From the NCBI GenBank assembly GCA_018829775.1, contig JAHJTL010000077.1, positions 1-33,734 on the forward strand: DNA of 33,734 nucleotides, in the 5' to 3' direction. Position numbers and translations under genes: made by a program. Below are positions 1-7,717 of this stretch, piece after piece (positions within the stretch are counted from its first letter, which is position 1; each line of letters opens with the position of its first letter). The DNA comes from Chloroflexota bacterium. Lineage in GTDB: Bacteria; Chloroflexota; Dehalococcoidia; Dehalococcoidales; RBG-16-60-22. The notes below the pieces were generated by a model. It was not told where the DNA came from and searched no databases. It worked only from the letters and a program-made list of their open reading frames with translations.

Positions 1-1021
1 CCCCGCCGTCATTTCCACCAGCATATCGATATGGTCGGGAAGGCGCTGGAAGGTAACCGGGTTTCCTGTTACCTTGATTACGGGGATGAAGGGAAATCCC
101 TGCGGCACGCCAAGACCCGTTGAGAAGAGGGCGACCTGAGCGCCCGCCGCCGCCAGCGCGGTGAGAAACTCCGGTTCTCGTCCCGGGGAATCGACCACGA
201 ACAGGCCCTTGCCCTGTACACGCTCGCCGTAATTATAGACATCCTGAATTGGCCTGGTACCGCCTTTAACTATCGCCCCGAGCGATTTCTCTTCAATGGT
301 GGTCAGTCCACCGGCGATATTGCCGGCACTGGGATTGCCCCCGCGCATATCACCCCCGGCCGCAATGACCCGCTTTTCCATGTCATCGACAATCTTCAGT
401 ATCTTATCCGCTACTTTCTGGTTAACCGCGCGTCGTGCCAGAATGTGCTCGGCGCCCAGAAATTCCGTTGTCTCGCCGAAAATACAGGTGCCCCCATTAT
501 CAACCACAATATCACAGGTGGCACCAACCGCCGGATTGGAGGCAAGTCCTGAAGTGGTGTCCGAGCCGCCGCACTTAACCCCGATAACGAGGTGGGAATC
601 GTCAAATTCCTGCGGCTTTATTTGCGAAGCCTCGCTGACCAGCGCCTGAGCGATGAGCAAGCCTTCATTCAAAGCCACTGTTGCCCCGGCTTTCTGAATG
701 ACCACCTTCTTCACCGACTTGCCGGTGGCGGCAATCCCCTGTTCTATCCGGTCAACCCCAACCCCCTTCGCAGCCCAGGCTCACCAGCAGAACACCGGCC
801 AGATTCGGGTTCTGTCCTATAGAAGCGAGGGTGCGCGTGGCGATTTCAAGGTCGGGCTGCAACTGCCCGCAGCCTGCCTGGTGGAGGAAGGGAGCTGTGC
901 CCTTGGTCTGCTGGGTTATCCAGAAAGCAACGTCATTGGCGCATCCCACGGTCGAGATAACGCCAACGTAATTGCGCACGCCCACCGAGCCATCCGGCCG
1001 GGGATAACCGAGGAAACTCAT
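1..1021 (-). pseudogene. UxaA/SuyB-family lyase or dehydratase large subunit, frameshifted and cut by the window edge
   Basis: The first 89 codons (1021 down to 752) read as the start of a UxaA-type (altronate dehydratase / sulfolactate sulfo-lyase) large subunit, with the family-like run SLGCEG. The frame then stops at 754-752. One frame over, an open frame continues to base 1 and carries typical family text (GVKCGGSDTTSG, GGDMRGGNPSAGNIAGG, LPDHIDMLVEM). Deleting one C from the run of five at 762-766 joins the frames as GCEG-VGVDRIEQG. So the gene is either a recent pseudogene or holds a one-base sequence error. The start overlaps the stop of the SAF-domain gene by ATGA, which indicates translational coupling. 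The C-terminus lies beyond the window. Family assignment is firm; the substrate is not determined. Confidence 0.8.
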
Positions 1022-1326
1022 CTGGCGCCTCCTTTGTCTCCGGTACTGCCCCGGGTGCTCACCACGTTGTGAACGTGTACGTAGTCGCCCGTGTTGATTG
1101 TCGCAGAGGCCATGCCGATTACTTCACCGTACTTGATGACCGGGGCACCGGCCTCAATGTGTGTCAGGCTGAACTTGTGGCCAAAGGGTATCCGTGAGGC
1201 CAGTTTCACGGTCAGCGTCTTGTCCCCGACATCAAGCTCAACGCTGCTTCCCGCCTCAAGGTCGGCCAGGGCAGTAGCCACGTTGTCCTTTCCGTTGAGC
1301 ACAATCGCTTTCTCTTTTAGCTCCAT
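1018..1326 (-). CDS. SAF-domain small subunit of a UxaA/SuyA-type lyase
   Basis: A 102-residue protein with a single SAF domain (about residues 8-90). It has the family hallmark HKFSL followed by GAPVIKYGEVIG and a VHVHN segment, which in altronate dehydratase and sulfolactate sulfo-lyase form the N-terminal domain or separate small subunit. ATG 1326 is preceded by an AAAGGTG ribosome site. The frame is open further upstream, but that part looks unlike the family. It sits 40 bases after the Ldh2-family gene and overlaps the large-subunit gene by 4 bases, so the three form one operon. The split arrangement resembles SuyA/SuyB more than single-chain UxaA, but sequence reading alone cannot fix the substrate. 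Confidence 0.82.
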   Translation of the reverse strand: MELKEKAIVLNGKDNVATALADLEAGSSVELDVGDKTLTVKLASRIPFGHKFSLTHIEAGAPVIKYGEVIGMASATINTGDYVHVHNVVSTRGSTGDKGGAR

Positions 1327-1366
1327 GCCAACACCTTTATTCCCGCCACTGACTGCGATAGATTGC

Positions 1367-2479
1367 CTAGCCAGCTTCCAGAGCGGGCGGCAGCTTGACA
1401 CCCAGTCGCTCAGCGACCTGACGCAGGTTCTGCACGGTGCGCTCCGGCAGTGGAATACCATTCTGGGAACGGTCCAGGTATGTCCGGTACTCAGGCTCGC
1501 CGGGCACGAATATCTCATCAACTCCGTCCGCTTTGGGCAACGCCTTGATGCCGTCAACCAGTTCGTCGATATTCTCCTTGTATTCCTCCAGGTCGGTGAA
1601 CTGGCTGATGTCAACCGCGATGAAAACGCCGTTCTGGATATGGCGCTGGTAGTGCGCAGGGCGGTCACCGATTACCTTTACTTTTTTCTCTTTCAGAGGA
1701 GGACCCGGTTCACGGCCAAACAGCGTTGGCCCCAGCATCGGGTTGCCCATTATCACGCTGGAGAGACATTCAAACATCATCGACAGGCCCGAGCCTTTGG
1801 CCCCGCCGAAGGGGAGCAGAATAGCCGCCTGTTTGGGGTCGGTGGCGGGATTGCCTTCTCTGTCAATGGCCCAGCCCTGAGGTATCGGAATACCCTTGTC
1901 AAGGGCAAGGGTGATTTTTCCCGCCGCGACCATGCTGGTGGCCATATCCAGCATCAGGGGCTGGTGCCGTTTCGCCGGTACCGTTATGGCTATGGGGCTG
2001 TTATGTATTCCAGCAGCCCTGGCACCGAACGGCGCCATATTTGGTGGGCTACATACCCAGGTTATCCCCGCCATCCCCTGCTCCGCCGCCATCAATGTAT
2101 AGTAGCCCATGGCCCCCTGATGGGTCGTATTGCGTATGGCCGCCCAGCAAACTCCCACCTGCCTTGCCTTATCCATTGCCCGTTTTACGGTGAAGACGGT
2201 GACCACCGGACCGAGGGCCCGGTCAGCCTCAACAAAGATGGTTGCCGGTGTCTCTTTCAGCACCTGAATATCCGGCCTGGGGTTCATCACTTCCCTGTCT
2301 ATCCATTCCATATAGGTCGGAATCAGCATTACGCCATGGGAGTCGACGCCTCTGAGGTTGGCCCAGGTCATCACCGATACCTCGGTTTCGGCATCTTCGG
2401 GCGGCATACCCAGCTTGATAAAGATTTCCCTGGCGAACGCCTTTAAAGGCTCCCAGGCAACTCGCACTTCGTTAGCCAT
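1367..2479 (-). CDS. Ldh2-family NAD(P)-dependent 2-hydroxyacid dehydrogenase
   Basis: A 370-residue member of the malate/L-lactate dehydrogenase family 2 (AllD, YiaK, ComC, DpkA relatives), which are cytoplasmic NAD(P)H oxidoreductases acting on 2-keto/2-hydroxy acids. The family signature RGVDSHGV is at residues 43-50. A THQGAMGYY motif near residue 120 carries a conserved His. A glycine-rich segment GGAKGSGLSMM follows. The start at 2479 is chosen over an upstream in-frame start at 2548, because GGAGG lies just before 2479 and the upstream start falls inside the -35 box of a good promoter. First gene of the operon with the SAF protein and UxaA/SuyB protein. ComC-like sulfolactate oxidation is one possible role; ureidoglycolate or sugar-acid dehydrogenase is also possible. 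Confidence 0.88.
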   Translation of the reverse strand: MANEVRVAWEPLKAFAREIFIKLGMPPEDAETEVSVMTWANLRGVDSHGVMLIPTYMEWIDREVMNPRPDIQVLKETPATIFVEADRALGPVVTVFTVKRAMDKARQVGVCWAAIRNTTHQGAMGYYTLMAAEQGMAGITWVCSPPNMAPFGARAAGIHNSPIAITVPAKRHQPLMLDMATSMVAAGKITLALDKGIPIPQGWAIDREGNPATDPKQAAILLPFGGAKGSGLSMMFECLSSVIMGNPMLGPTLFGREPGPPLKEKKVKVIGDRPAHYQRHIQNGVFIAVDISQFTDLEEYKENIDELVDGIKALPKADGVDEIFVPGEPEYRTYLDRSQNGIPLPERTVQNLRQVAERLGVKLPPALEAG

Positions 2480-2518
2480 AGTCCCTCCTTTACGGCCATT
2501 TCTGAAATAAACCACTTG

Positions 2519-2548
2519 ATTGTAATGCGCCTGAACTCCTGCCGTCAA
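2519..2548 (-). promoter_or_regulatory. Sigma70-type promoter of the Ldh2/UxaA operon
   Basis: TTGACG at 2548-2543 and TACAAT at 2524-2519 are separated by 18 bases on the minus strand. Each hexamer matches five of six consensus positions. Predicted transcription starts near 2512, leaving a leader of about 33 bases with GGAGG before ATG 2479. Confidence 0.55.
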
Positions 2549-2603
2549 GCGTCAGCTGGACGACGGCTATCAATTGAAGTTAAACTAACCAGGGTATCAT
2601 AGC

Positions 2604-3068
2604 GTGAGTTCGAACCAAGAATCATTCCTGCTATATGAGGACACCGCCGGATATGACCTCTGGCTTAAACTGCTACTCGGCGGAATTTTAGCTTTTACTC
2701 TCGTTATGGGCTTTTTTCTCCTTTCTGTGGATAAAATTGGCGCCTATATTTTCCTGGGAGTAACCGTTTTTGATGCCCTGCTGTTCTATGCAATACTGCC
2801 ACAGCGTTACCAGATATGGACAGACAGGGTGAGAATCGTGCTGGGGCGACCTCTTGCCGTGAACATCCCGCTGGCAACCATACAAGAAGCGCGCTCAGCT
2901 TCCGGAAGCAAGGCCTTTGCCTACTGGGGCGTTCGCTTCGCCACGTCGTTAAGAAACGTGGTGGAGATCGTGCGACATCGTGGCTGGAACTTCGTTATCT
3001 CACCATCCAACCGCGAACTCTTTCTGGAGCGGCTGGCGGAAGCCCTCAAGACTCTGAGCAATAACTAA
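2604..3068 (+). CDS. Two-TM membrane protein with a PH-like C-terminal domain
   Basis: A 154-residue hypothetical protein starting at GTG 2604. Residues about 20-45 and 47-68 are hydrophobic membrane segments. They are followed by a soluble part rich in beta-strand-like sequence (YQIWTDRVRIVLG ... IPLATIQEARSA ... NFVISPSNRELFLERL). This matches the layout of bacterial PH-like domain proteins (bPH_2 / YdbS-like), where a two-helix anchor precedes a PH fold ending in a short helix. The ribosome site (AGGGT) is weak. It stands alone between the Ldh2 operon and a convergent cupin gene. Function unknown. Confidence 0.65.
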   Translation: MSSNQESFLLYEDTAGYDLWLKLLLGGILAFTLVMGFFLLSVDKIGAYIFLGVTVFDALLFYAILPQRYQIWTDRVRIVLGRPLAVNIPLATIQEARSASGSKAFAYWGVRFATSLRNVVEIVRHRGWNFVISPSNRELFLERLAEALKTLSNN

Positions 3069-3071
3069 TTA

Positions 3072-3479
3072 TTATTTGCCGCGCAGATATCCCTTCGTTT
3101 TCTGGGCCAGTCCGGTCAACAGCTCGTTCAGTTTCAACGGCGGGATATATACGCAGAAAATTTTCAGCGTCTCGGTCTCGCTGGTATTGCAGCATTCGTG
3201 CTCCACACCTTTGGGCGCGATGATGACCGAGTCCGTTTCCAGCTTGACTACCTCGCCATTCACCAGGCATTCGCCGCGCCCGACAAAGTACATTATCTCG
3301 TCACTGTCCGGGTGGGTGTGTTTCCCGGTGCCACTTCCCGCCGGTATATGTGAGAAAAGCACGGTCGCCGTCTCATAGCCAGTCGTCTCGGGGCAGGCGA
3401 TAAGCTTCAGGTATCGTTCCCTCGGAGGGTCTACCTTTACCACGGGAAATTCCCATCCACGATAGACCTGTACTGACAT
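3072..3479 (-). CDS. Cupin-domain protein (135 aa)
   Basis: A single-domain small cupin. Motif 1 is seen as GKHTHPDSDEIMYFVGRGE, with two metal-ligand His and a downstream acidic residue. Motif 2 is PKGVEHECCNT. Such proteins bind a metal and act as small-molecule isomerases, oxygenases or sensors; nothing here identifies the substrate. The start at 3479 has a very strong GGAGG site seven bases upstream. It is divergent from the alpha/beta hydrolase gene with about 67 bases between them, and its stop lies 3 bases past the convergent PH-like gene. Confidence 0.85.
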   Translation of the reverse strand: MSVQVYRGWEFPVVKVDPPRERYLKLIACPETTGYETATVLFSHIPAGSGTGKHTHPDSDEIMYFVGRGECLVNGEVVKLETDSVIIAPKGVEHECCNTSETETLKIFCVYIPPLKLNELLTGLAQKTKGYLRGK

Positions 3480-3495
3480 GTTTCCTCCTTTTTCC

Positions 3496-3525
3496 TTGTA
3501 TTATAACGCGCAGGGTGACTATAAT
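3496..3525 (+). promoter_or_regulatory. Possible promoter of the alpha/beta hydrolase gene
   Basis: A perfect TATAAT is at 3520-3525, with a poor -35 (TTGTAT, 3496-3501) 18 bases upstream. It lies in the divergent gap before ATG 3547. Confidence 0.35.
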
Positions 3526-3546
3526 AAAAACAATCGTACGGATGCC

Positions 3547-4323
3547 ATGAACAATACCATCGTTATGATTCACGGGATGTGGAGCGGCGGCTGGTACTGG
3601 GAGAATTACGGCCGATTTTTCACAGACAGGGGATATGACTGCCTTACCCCCACGTTGCGCTTTCACGACGTGGACCCCAAAGAGCCACCCCACCCCGAAC
3701 TTGGCACCACCAGCCTGCTTGATTATGCTGCCGACCTGGAGGATGAAATCAGGAAACTCGACCACCAGCCCATTATCATGGGGCATTCGATGGGAGGGCT
3801 GCTGGCCCTGATTCTGGGCAGCCGGGGACTGGCCAGAGCCCTGGTTCTGCTGACACCGGCACCACCGAGAGGCATTCCGGCGCTGAAACTGTCATCAATA
3901 AGGGGATTCTGGAGTTGTCTGACCACCTGGGGCTTCTGGCGCAAACCCTGCCGGCAGACTTACGGTGAAGCCGTCTACTCAACAATGAATTTACTGCCTC
4001 CAGAGGAGCAAAAAGAAACGTACGACAAGCTGGTATTCGAGTCGGGGCGGGCGGCGTTTGAAATCGGCCTCTGGTTTCTCGACCGCAACAGAGCTTCAGA
4101 GGTTGACGCCTCCAGAATTACCTGTCCCGTCCTCGTGATTGGCAGCGCCCACGACCGCATGATGCCGGCCTCAATAGTCAGAAAAATCGCAGACAAGTAT
4201 CAACGGATAGCCACCTACCGTGAGTATGCCGACCACGCACACAAGGTTATCCTGGAACCGGGCTGGCAGAATATAGCAGAAGATATCGATGACTGGCTCA
4301 ACCAGGTATTACCAAAAAGCTGA
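3547..4323 (+). CDS. Alpha/beta-fold hydrolase
   Basis: A 258-residue cytoplasmic hydrolase. It shows an oxyanion-hole-type HGMWSGGW near residues 9-16, the nucleophile elbow GHSMGG with Ser81, the acid in GSAHDRMMP (Asp203), and a catalytic His in the ADHAHKV segment (230 or 232). A cap region rich in Trp lies between residues 115 and 185. Start ATG 3547 immediately precedes the first beta strand; the upstream extension to 3478 overlaps the divergent cupin start and is unlikely to be translated. No clear Shine-Dalgarno is visible. A cupin gene follows 31 bases downstream and may be co-transcribed. Substrate unknown. Confidence 0.85.
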   Translation: MNNTIVMIHGMWSGGWYWENYGRFFTDRGYDCLTPTLRFHDVDPKEPPHPELGTTSLLDYAADLEDEIRKLDHQPIIMGHSMGGLLALILGSRGLARALVLLTPAPPRGIPALKLSSIRGFWSCLTTWGFWRKPCRQTYGEAVYSTMNLLPPEEQKETYDKLVFESGRAAFEIGLWFLDRNRASEVDASRITCPVLVIGSAHDRMMPASIVRKIADKYQRIATYREYADHAHKVILEPGWQNIAEDIDDWLNQVLPKS

Positions 4324-4354
4324 ACTAAAGCAGCATTAGCTCAGGAGGAAGTAC

Positions 4355-4648
4355 ATGGCGGAAAAGAACCCGGATACCGAAGGGCTCGCCGAGCGCACCC
4401 TGAAACTGGCCGAACTTATCGAGTACCAGGAAAGCTCGGTGGTCAGCCGCACCATCATTGACCGGAAAACGGGCACTTTAACCCTGTTTGCCTTTGCGGA
4501 AGGACAGGGATTGAGCGAACATACGGCGCCTTTCGATGCGCTGGTCCACCTGCTCGATGGGGAAACGATTATCATGCCGGCCAACAAGCCACACGCCCTG
4601 AAAGCGATAAAGGATTTTAAAATGCTGCTGGTAATGATTCGTTCCTGA
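4355..4648 (+). CDS. Small cupin protein with an apparent internal deletion
   Basis: A 97-residue cupin starting at ATG 4355 behind AGGAGG. It resembles the common small cupins of about 110 residues (LSEHTAPFDALVHLLDGE ... IIMPANKPHALKA). Here the text passes directly from LDGE to TIIMPANKPHAL. The usual stretch of about 14-16 residues between them (two beta strands and the G-x-P turn) is absent, with the frame kept. One metal His is seen in SEHTAP and another in NKPHAL, so the metal site could survive but the barrel would be short. Probably co-transcribed with the hydrolase. Confidence 0.75.
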   Translation: MAEKNPDTEGLAERTLKLAELIEYQESSVVSRTIIDRKTGTLTLFAFAEGQGLSEHTAPFDALVHLLDGETIIMPANKPHALKAIKDFKMLLVMIRS

Positions 4649-4693
4649 CGGGGAAACAATGGCACCGGATTCAGGGCTGCCCCTGCTCACGAT

Positions 4694-6247
4694 TCAGAGA
4701 AGAGAGGGCACATCGGACAAATAGTCTTCCGGTTTTTTCTTGCTTTCTTTGTTTGCGTCCTTTTTCCGCAGCGATTTGGTGACAAAGACCTTCTTCGGCA
4801 GTTTGTAGTCCGCCATGCGACTCTGACAGAAATTCCTTATCTCCTGCTCGGTGGCACTAAACCCGCTCTTGAGCTCAACAATCGCACCCACAATCTCACC
4901 ACGCAGCCTGTCCGGAATGCCGACCACGGCCGCTTTAGCCACCTTATAATAGCGGCACAGCACCTCTTCAATGTCACCTGGCCACACATTCTGACCCTTC
5001 AGGATAATCATGTCCTTCTTCATACCGGTGAGATAAAGATAGCCATCTTCATCAACATAACCCAGGTCGCCGGTCTGGAGCCAGCCGTTTTTTATCACCT
5101 TGGCGGTATCCAGAGGGTTATTATAGTATCCCTTCATGATGGGGCCCCGGACGACTATCTCACCGGTCTGATTGGGAGGCAGTATGTTGTGGCCATCATC
5201 TGCCGCCCTTATTTCCCATCCGGGCAAAGCCTTTCCTGATGAACCCGGTTTCCTCGGGTCGCCCGGAGGATAACGGGTAATATGAGACACCGACTCGGTA
5301 AGTCCCCAGACATCAAGGATATCGGCATTATAATAGTGTTTGAATTTCTCTATTATGTCAACTGTCAGCGTGGCGCCGCCGCTGCCCCATAGTCTAATCG
5401 AGCTGGTGTCATATCGCAGACCCTCTCGCTCGGCAACGTTTATGGCCAGTGCGTAGATATAGGGCACCCCGAGATACATGGTTCCTTTCTCACGCTCGAT
5501 GGTTTCCAGAAAGCTGGTTATGGACCGGCCCGTACCCGGTACTATAACCACCGTGCTCCCTTTCTGAATGGAGCCCAGCATTGCCGAAGCCATTCCGAAC
5601 ATGTGGTACATAGGCAGCGCAAACATCATCATCTTGTCTCGTTCCGTCTGCTGAAATTCATCACCGGAAACAATCGCCTCGAAAACCAGACTCCGATGGT
5701 CAAGCATCACCCCCCGGGGCTGGTTCGTCGGCCCACTGGTGTAGGAAATAACCCCGATGTCGTCCGGATTTATTTCAACATCCACTTTTTCCGCCGAACT
5801 GTTCGCCAGTATTTCTGCGTAGCTGGGAAATTTAGCTTCAAATTTAGCGCCCAGGTCGATTACCTGCTTAATCGTTTCAAACCGGGAAAGGACCGGTATT
5901 ACAGGCTCCAGCAGGTCGCTCTCCGCCACCAGTATTTTCGGCTGACAGTTATCCAAAACAAGCGCCAGCTCATCGACCTTATAGCGGATATCCAGCGGCA
6001 CCGGGATAGCGCCAGCCTTTATGATGCCGAAGTAGACGTTCACGAATTCTGGATTATTGGCCATTAACATCGCAATGCGGTCGCCTTTCCTGATACCCAT
6101 CGCCATGAACGCATTGGCTAACCCGTTGGCGGCTTCGTCCAGCTCAGCATAGGAAAAGTGGCGTTCGCCACAGATAATAGCGGTATTGCTGGCATACCTC
6201 TCAGCCGCCGCTTCCAGCATCTGTTTTAAATCTGTTACTTGTTTCAT
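4694..6247 (-). CDS. AMP-binding acyl-CoA synthetase-like protein
   Basis: A 517-residue member of the acyl/aryl-CoA ligase (ANL) superfamily, with N-terminal AMP-binding and C-terminal hinge-linked domains. Seen: FSYAELDEAANGLA near residue 31, the LWGSGGATL and WGLTESV blocks, GYYNNP, TGDLGYVDEDGYLYL, and KKDMIILKGQNVWPGDIEE. Two core motifs deviate. The P-loop reads YTSGPTNQPRG (169-179) instead of the usual TSGTTGxPKG, and the C-terminal catalytic-Lys region reads RKKDANKESKKK instead of a PKTxxGK-type motif. Start 6247 is used because the longer frame translates through tRNA-Leu. Activity is uncertain; substrate unknown. Confidence 0.82.
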   Translation of the reverse strand: MKQVTDLKQMLEAAAERYASNTAIICGERHFSYAELDEAANGLANAFMAMGIRKGDRIAMLMANNPEFVNVYFGIIKAGAIPVPLDIRYKVDELALVLDNCQPKILVAESDLLEPVIPVLSRFETIKQVIDLGAKFEAKFPSYAEILANSSAEKVDVEINPDDIGVISYTSGPTNQPRGVMLDHRSLVFEAIVSGDEFQQTERDKMMMFALPMYHMFGMASAMLGSIQKGSTVVIVPGTGRSITSFLETIEREKGTMYLGVPYIYALAINVAEREGLRYDTSSIRLWGSGGATLTVDIIEKFKHYYNADILDVWGLTESVSHITRYPPGDPRKPGSSGKALPGWEIRAADDGHNILPPNQTGEIVVRGPIMKGYYNNPLDTAKVIKNGWLQTGDLGYVDEDGYLYLTGMKKDMIILKGQNVWPGDIEEVLCRYYKVAKAAVVGIPDRLRGEIVGAIVELKSGFSATEQEIRNFCQSRMADYKLPKKVFVTKSLRKKDANKESKKKPEDYLSDVPSLL

Positions 6248-6261
6248 TATAATGGGCCTTA

Positions 6262-6343
6262 TGGGGAAGGGGGGACTCGAACCCCCACGTCTTGCGACAC
6301 CAGATCCTAAGTCTGGCCCGTCTGCCAATTCCGGCACTTCCCC
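6262..6343 (-). tRNA. tRNA-Leu(TAG)
   Basis: Acceptor arms GGGGAAG (6343-6337) and CTTCCCC (6269-6263) pair perfectly, with discriminator A at 6262. The anticodon loop CTTAGGA gives anticodon TAG. There is a long variable arm, as expected for tRNA-Leu, and a GGTTCGAGTCC T-loop. CCA is not encoded. The 3' end is 14 bases before the ligase gene start. Confidence 0.95.
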
Positions 6344-6503
6344 GGATTGTGGTATAAATACAGTGTCCCTTCGGGGTAAGGACAACTGTTACGCAATACT
6401 ATAGCATTTTGAACTTGCTCACTCAAGAAAAGGGTTGTATTGTTCTGCCTGTTTTTCGCCGTTAAGATGGAGTAATTTCCAGATGAAATTCGGCTTGAGA
6501 CCG

Positions 6504-6533
6504 CCGACACTGTGGTGTAAAATAACCTATAAT
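6504..6533 (+). promoter_or_regulatory. Probable promoter of the lipoprotein gene
   Basis: TATAAT at 6528-6533 (perfect) with CCGACA at 6504-6509 (four of six), spacer 18. It lies 31 bases before ATG 6565. The remaining 6344-6503 gap shows no other feature I can support. Confidence 0.45.
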
Positions 6534-6564
6534 ATAAGTGATTGGGCATTACAAGGAGGTGAAA

Positions 6565-6867
6565 ATGAAACTGTGGCAGGGGATTTTGTTAATCATATTC
6601 CTGTTGACAATTATGCCGCTTTCTGCCTGTGAGTACCTGGGCTGGGGAAGCCAGCAGCAAGTCTCTGAAGAGCAGATAAAAGCCTACCAGGAATACAACG
6701 AGAAATTAAGAGAATACCGGGAGCAGCAGCAGGAGTACCAACGGCAGGTTATTGAAGCCTACAACGAACAACTGACCGACGCCTACCAGGAATACAGTGA
6801 GGGATTAAATCAATACTATGAAGAGCGCCAGAAGGCTATAGAAAAGGCGATTACCGAAAGCGAATAA
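6565..6867 (+). CDS. Small coiled-coil lipoprotein
   Basis: A 100-residue protein with a lipoprotein signal: MKLWQG, a hydrophobic stretch, then the lipobox LSAC with Cys22. It is therefore predicted to be lipid-anchored at the outer face of the membrane. The mature part is highly charged and built from repeats of the form YQEYNEKL / YNEQLTDAYQEYSEGL, likely one long alpha-helix or coiled coil. A perfect AAGGAGGT at 6553-6560 sets the start, and a consensus -10 lies upstream. No known family recognised. A promoter of its own suggests that it is a separate unit from yggS. Confidence 0.75.
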   Translation: MKLWQGILLIIFLLTIMPLSACEYLGWGSQQQVSEEQIKAYQEYNEKLREYREQQQEYQRQVIEAYNEQLTDAYQEYSEGLNQYYEERQKAIEKAITESE

Positions 6868-6923
6868 TAAATTCGGCGTCCATACAGGCGGGATAGTAGT
6901 AGACTTCCAAGAATATTGTCGTT

Positions 6924-7586
6924 ATGTCAATTAAGCAGAACGTGCAGCAGATATTAAGTGAATTGCCAGAGGATGTGCAGCTGGTAGCCGCGGCCAAAGC
7001 CAGAACCTCAGAAGAAATCCTGGAAGCAGTTGATGCCGGCGTGCAGATCATCGGCGAGAATTACGTCCAAGACGCAGAAAGGGCTTATGCCGTCGTCGGC
7101 AACAGAGCGAAATGGCACTTCATCGGTCATCTGCAGCGAAACAAGGTGAAAAAAGCAGTTGGGATATTTGACCTGATTGAAACCGTGGATTCTTATGATA
7201 TCGCCAGGGAAATTGATAAAAGATGTGCCGAAATCGGCAAGGTTATGCCCGTACTGATTGAGGTGAATATCGGAAAGGAACCGCAGAAATCAGGCGTGCT
7301 CCCGGAACGAACCGAGCAACTGCTAAAGGATATCTCAGCGCTGACCAACATCAAGGTAGTGGGGCTGATGACCATGGGACCGCTCTCCGAAAACCCGGAA
7401 GATTCCCGACCCTACTTTGTAGCCATGAAAAAACTGTTTGAGCGCATAAAAGAATTAAACATGCCCAACGTTGAGATGAAATACCTGTCAATGGGAATGA
7501 CCAGCTCATACCACATCGCCCCCGGGGAAGGCGCCAACATCGTCAGGATAGGCACCAAGATATTCGGTGAAAGGAAATACCCGTGA
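6924..7586 (+). CDS. yggS: YggS/PLPBP-family pyridoxal-phosphate homeostasis protein
   Basis: A 220-residue PLP-binding alanine-racemase-like barrel protein. The PLP lysine is in VAAAKARTSEE (Lys25). Other family text includes IGENYVQ, WHFIGHLQRNK, VLIEVNIGKEPQKSG, GLMTMGP, and YLSMGMTSSYHIAPGEGANIVRIGTKIFGER near the C-terminus. It buffers PLP in the cytoplasm and influences amino-acid metabolism. The start has no clear Shine-Dalgarno. It lies just upstream of the nusA promoter, where other lineages often have rimP. No rimP is visible here. Confidence 0.93.
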   Translation: MSIKQNVQQILSELPEDVQLVAAAKARTSEEILEAVDAGVQIIGENYVQDAERAYAVVGNRAKWHFIGHLQRNKVKKAVGIFDLIETVDSYDIAREIDKRCAEIGKVMPVLIEVNIGKEPQKSGVLPERTEQLLKDISALTNIKVVGLMTMGPLSENPEDSRPYFVAMKKLFERIKELNMPNVEMKYLSMGMTSSYHIAPGEGANIVRIGTKIFGERKYP

Positions 7587-7600
7587 AATAACACGGCATC

Positions 7601-7629
7601 TTGTATTTTATAAAAAACAGTGTTATACT
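7601..7629 (+). promoter_or_regulatory. Promoter of the nusA-infB operon
   Basis: TTGTAT (7601-7606), a 17-base spacer and TATACT (7624-7629). Predicted start near 7636, giving an 80-base leader before nusA that contains a hairpin followed by a T-run. Confidence 0.5.
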
Positions 7630-7659
7630 CTAGTTGGAACAGCTAGTTTTGACTTTATC

Positions 7660-7684
7660 AAGTGGGTTTCATCCCCACTTTTTT
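7660..7684 (+). terminator. Leader hairpin with T-tract before nusA (candidate attenuator)
   Basis: AAGTGGG (7660-7666) pairs with CCCACTT (7674-7680) over a 7-base loop and is followed by more T residues to 7684. It sits inside the transcribed leader, about 25 bases after the predicted start site, so it would act as an intrinsic attenuator rather than an end-of-operon terminator. Confidence 0.5.
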
Positions 7685-7717
7685 AATTATTGGCGATAGT
7701 GAGAAGTTAAGTCAGAG

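Noticed and set aside
752-754. TGA in the UxaA/SuyB-type gene as a selenocysteine codon
   Set aside because: The stop is out of the frame that carries the rest of the protein; a one-base frameshift explains it fully.
1091-2446. Long plus-strand open frame of 451 codons opposite the Ldh2 gene
   Set aside because: The opposite strand carries a clear Ldh2-family protein with promoter and ribosome site; the plus frame shows no family sequence and is a composition shadow.
6248-6385. N-terminal extension of the acyl-CoA-ligase-like protein
   Set aside because: It is the translation of tRNA-Leu; the ligase begins at 6247.
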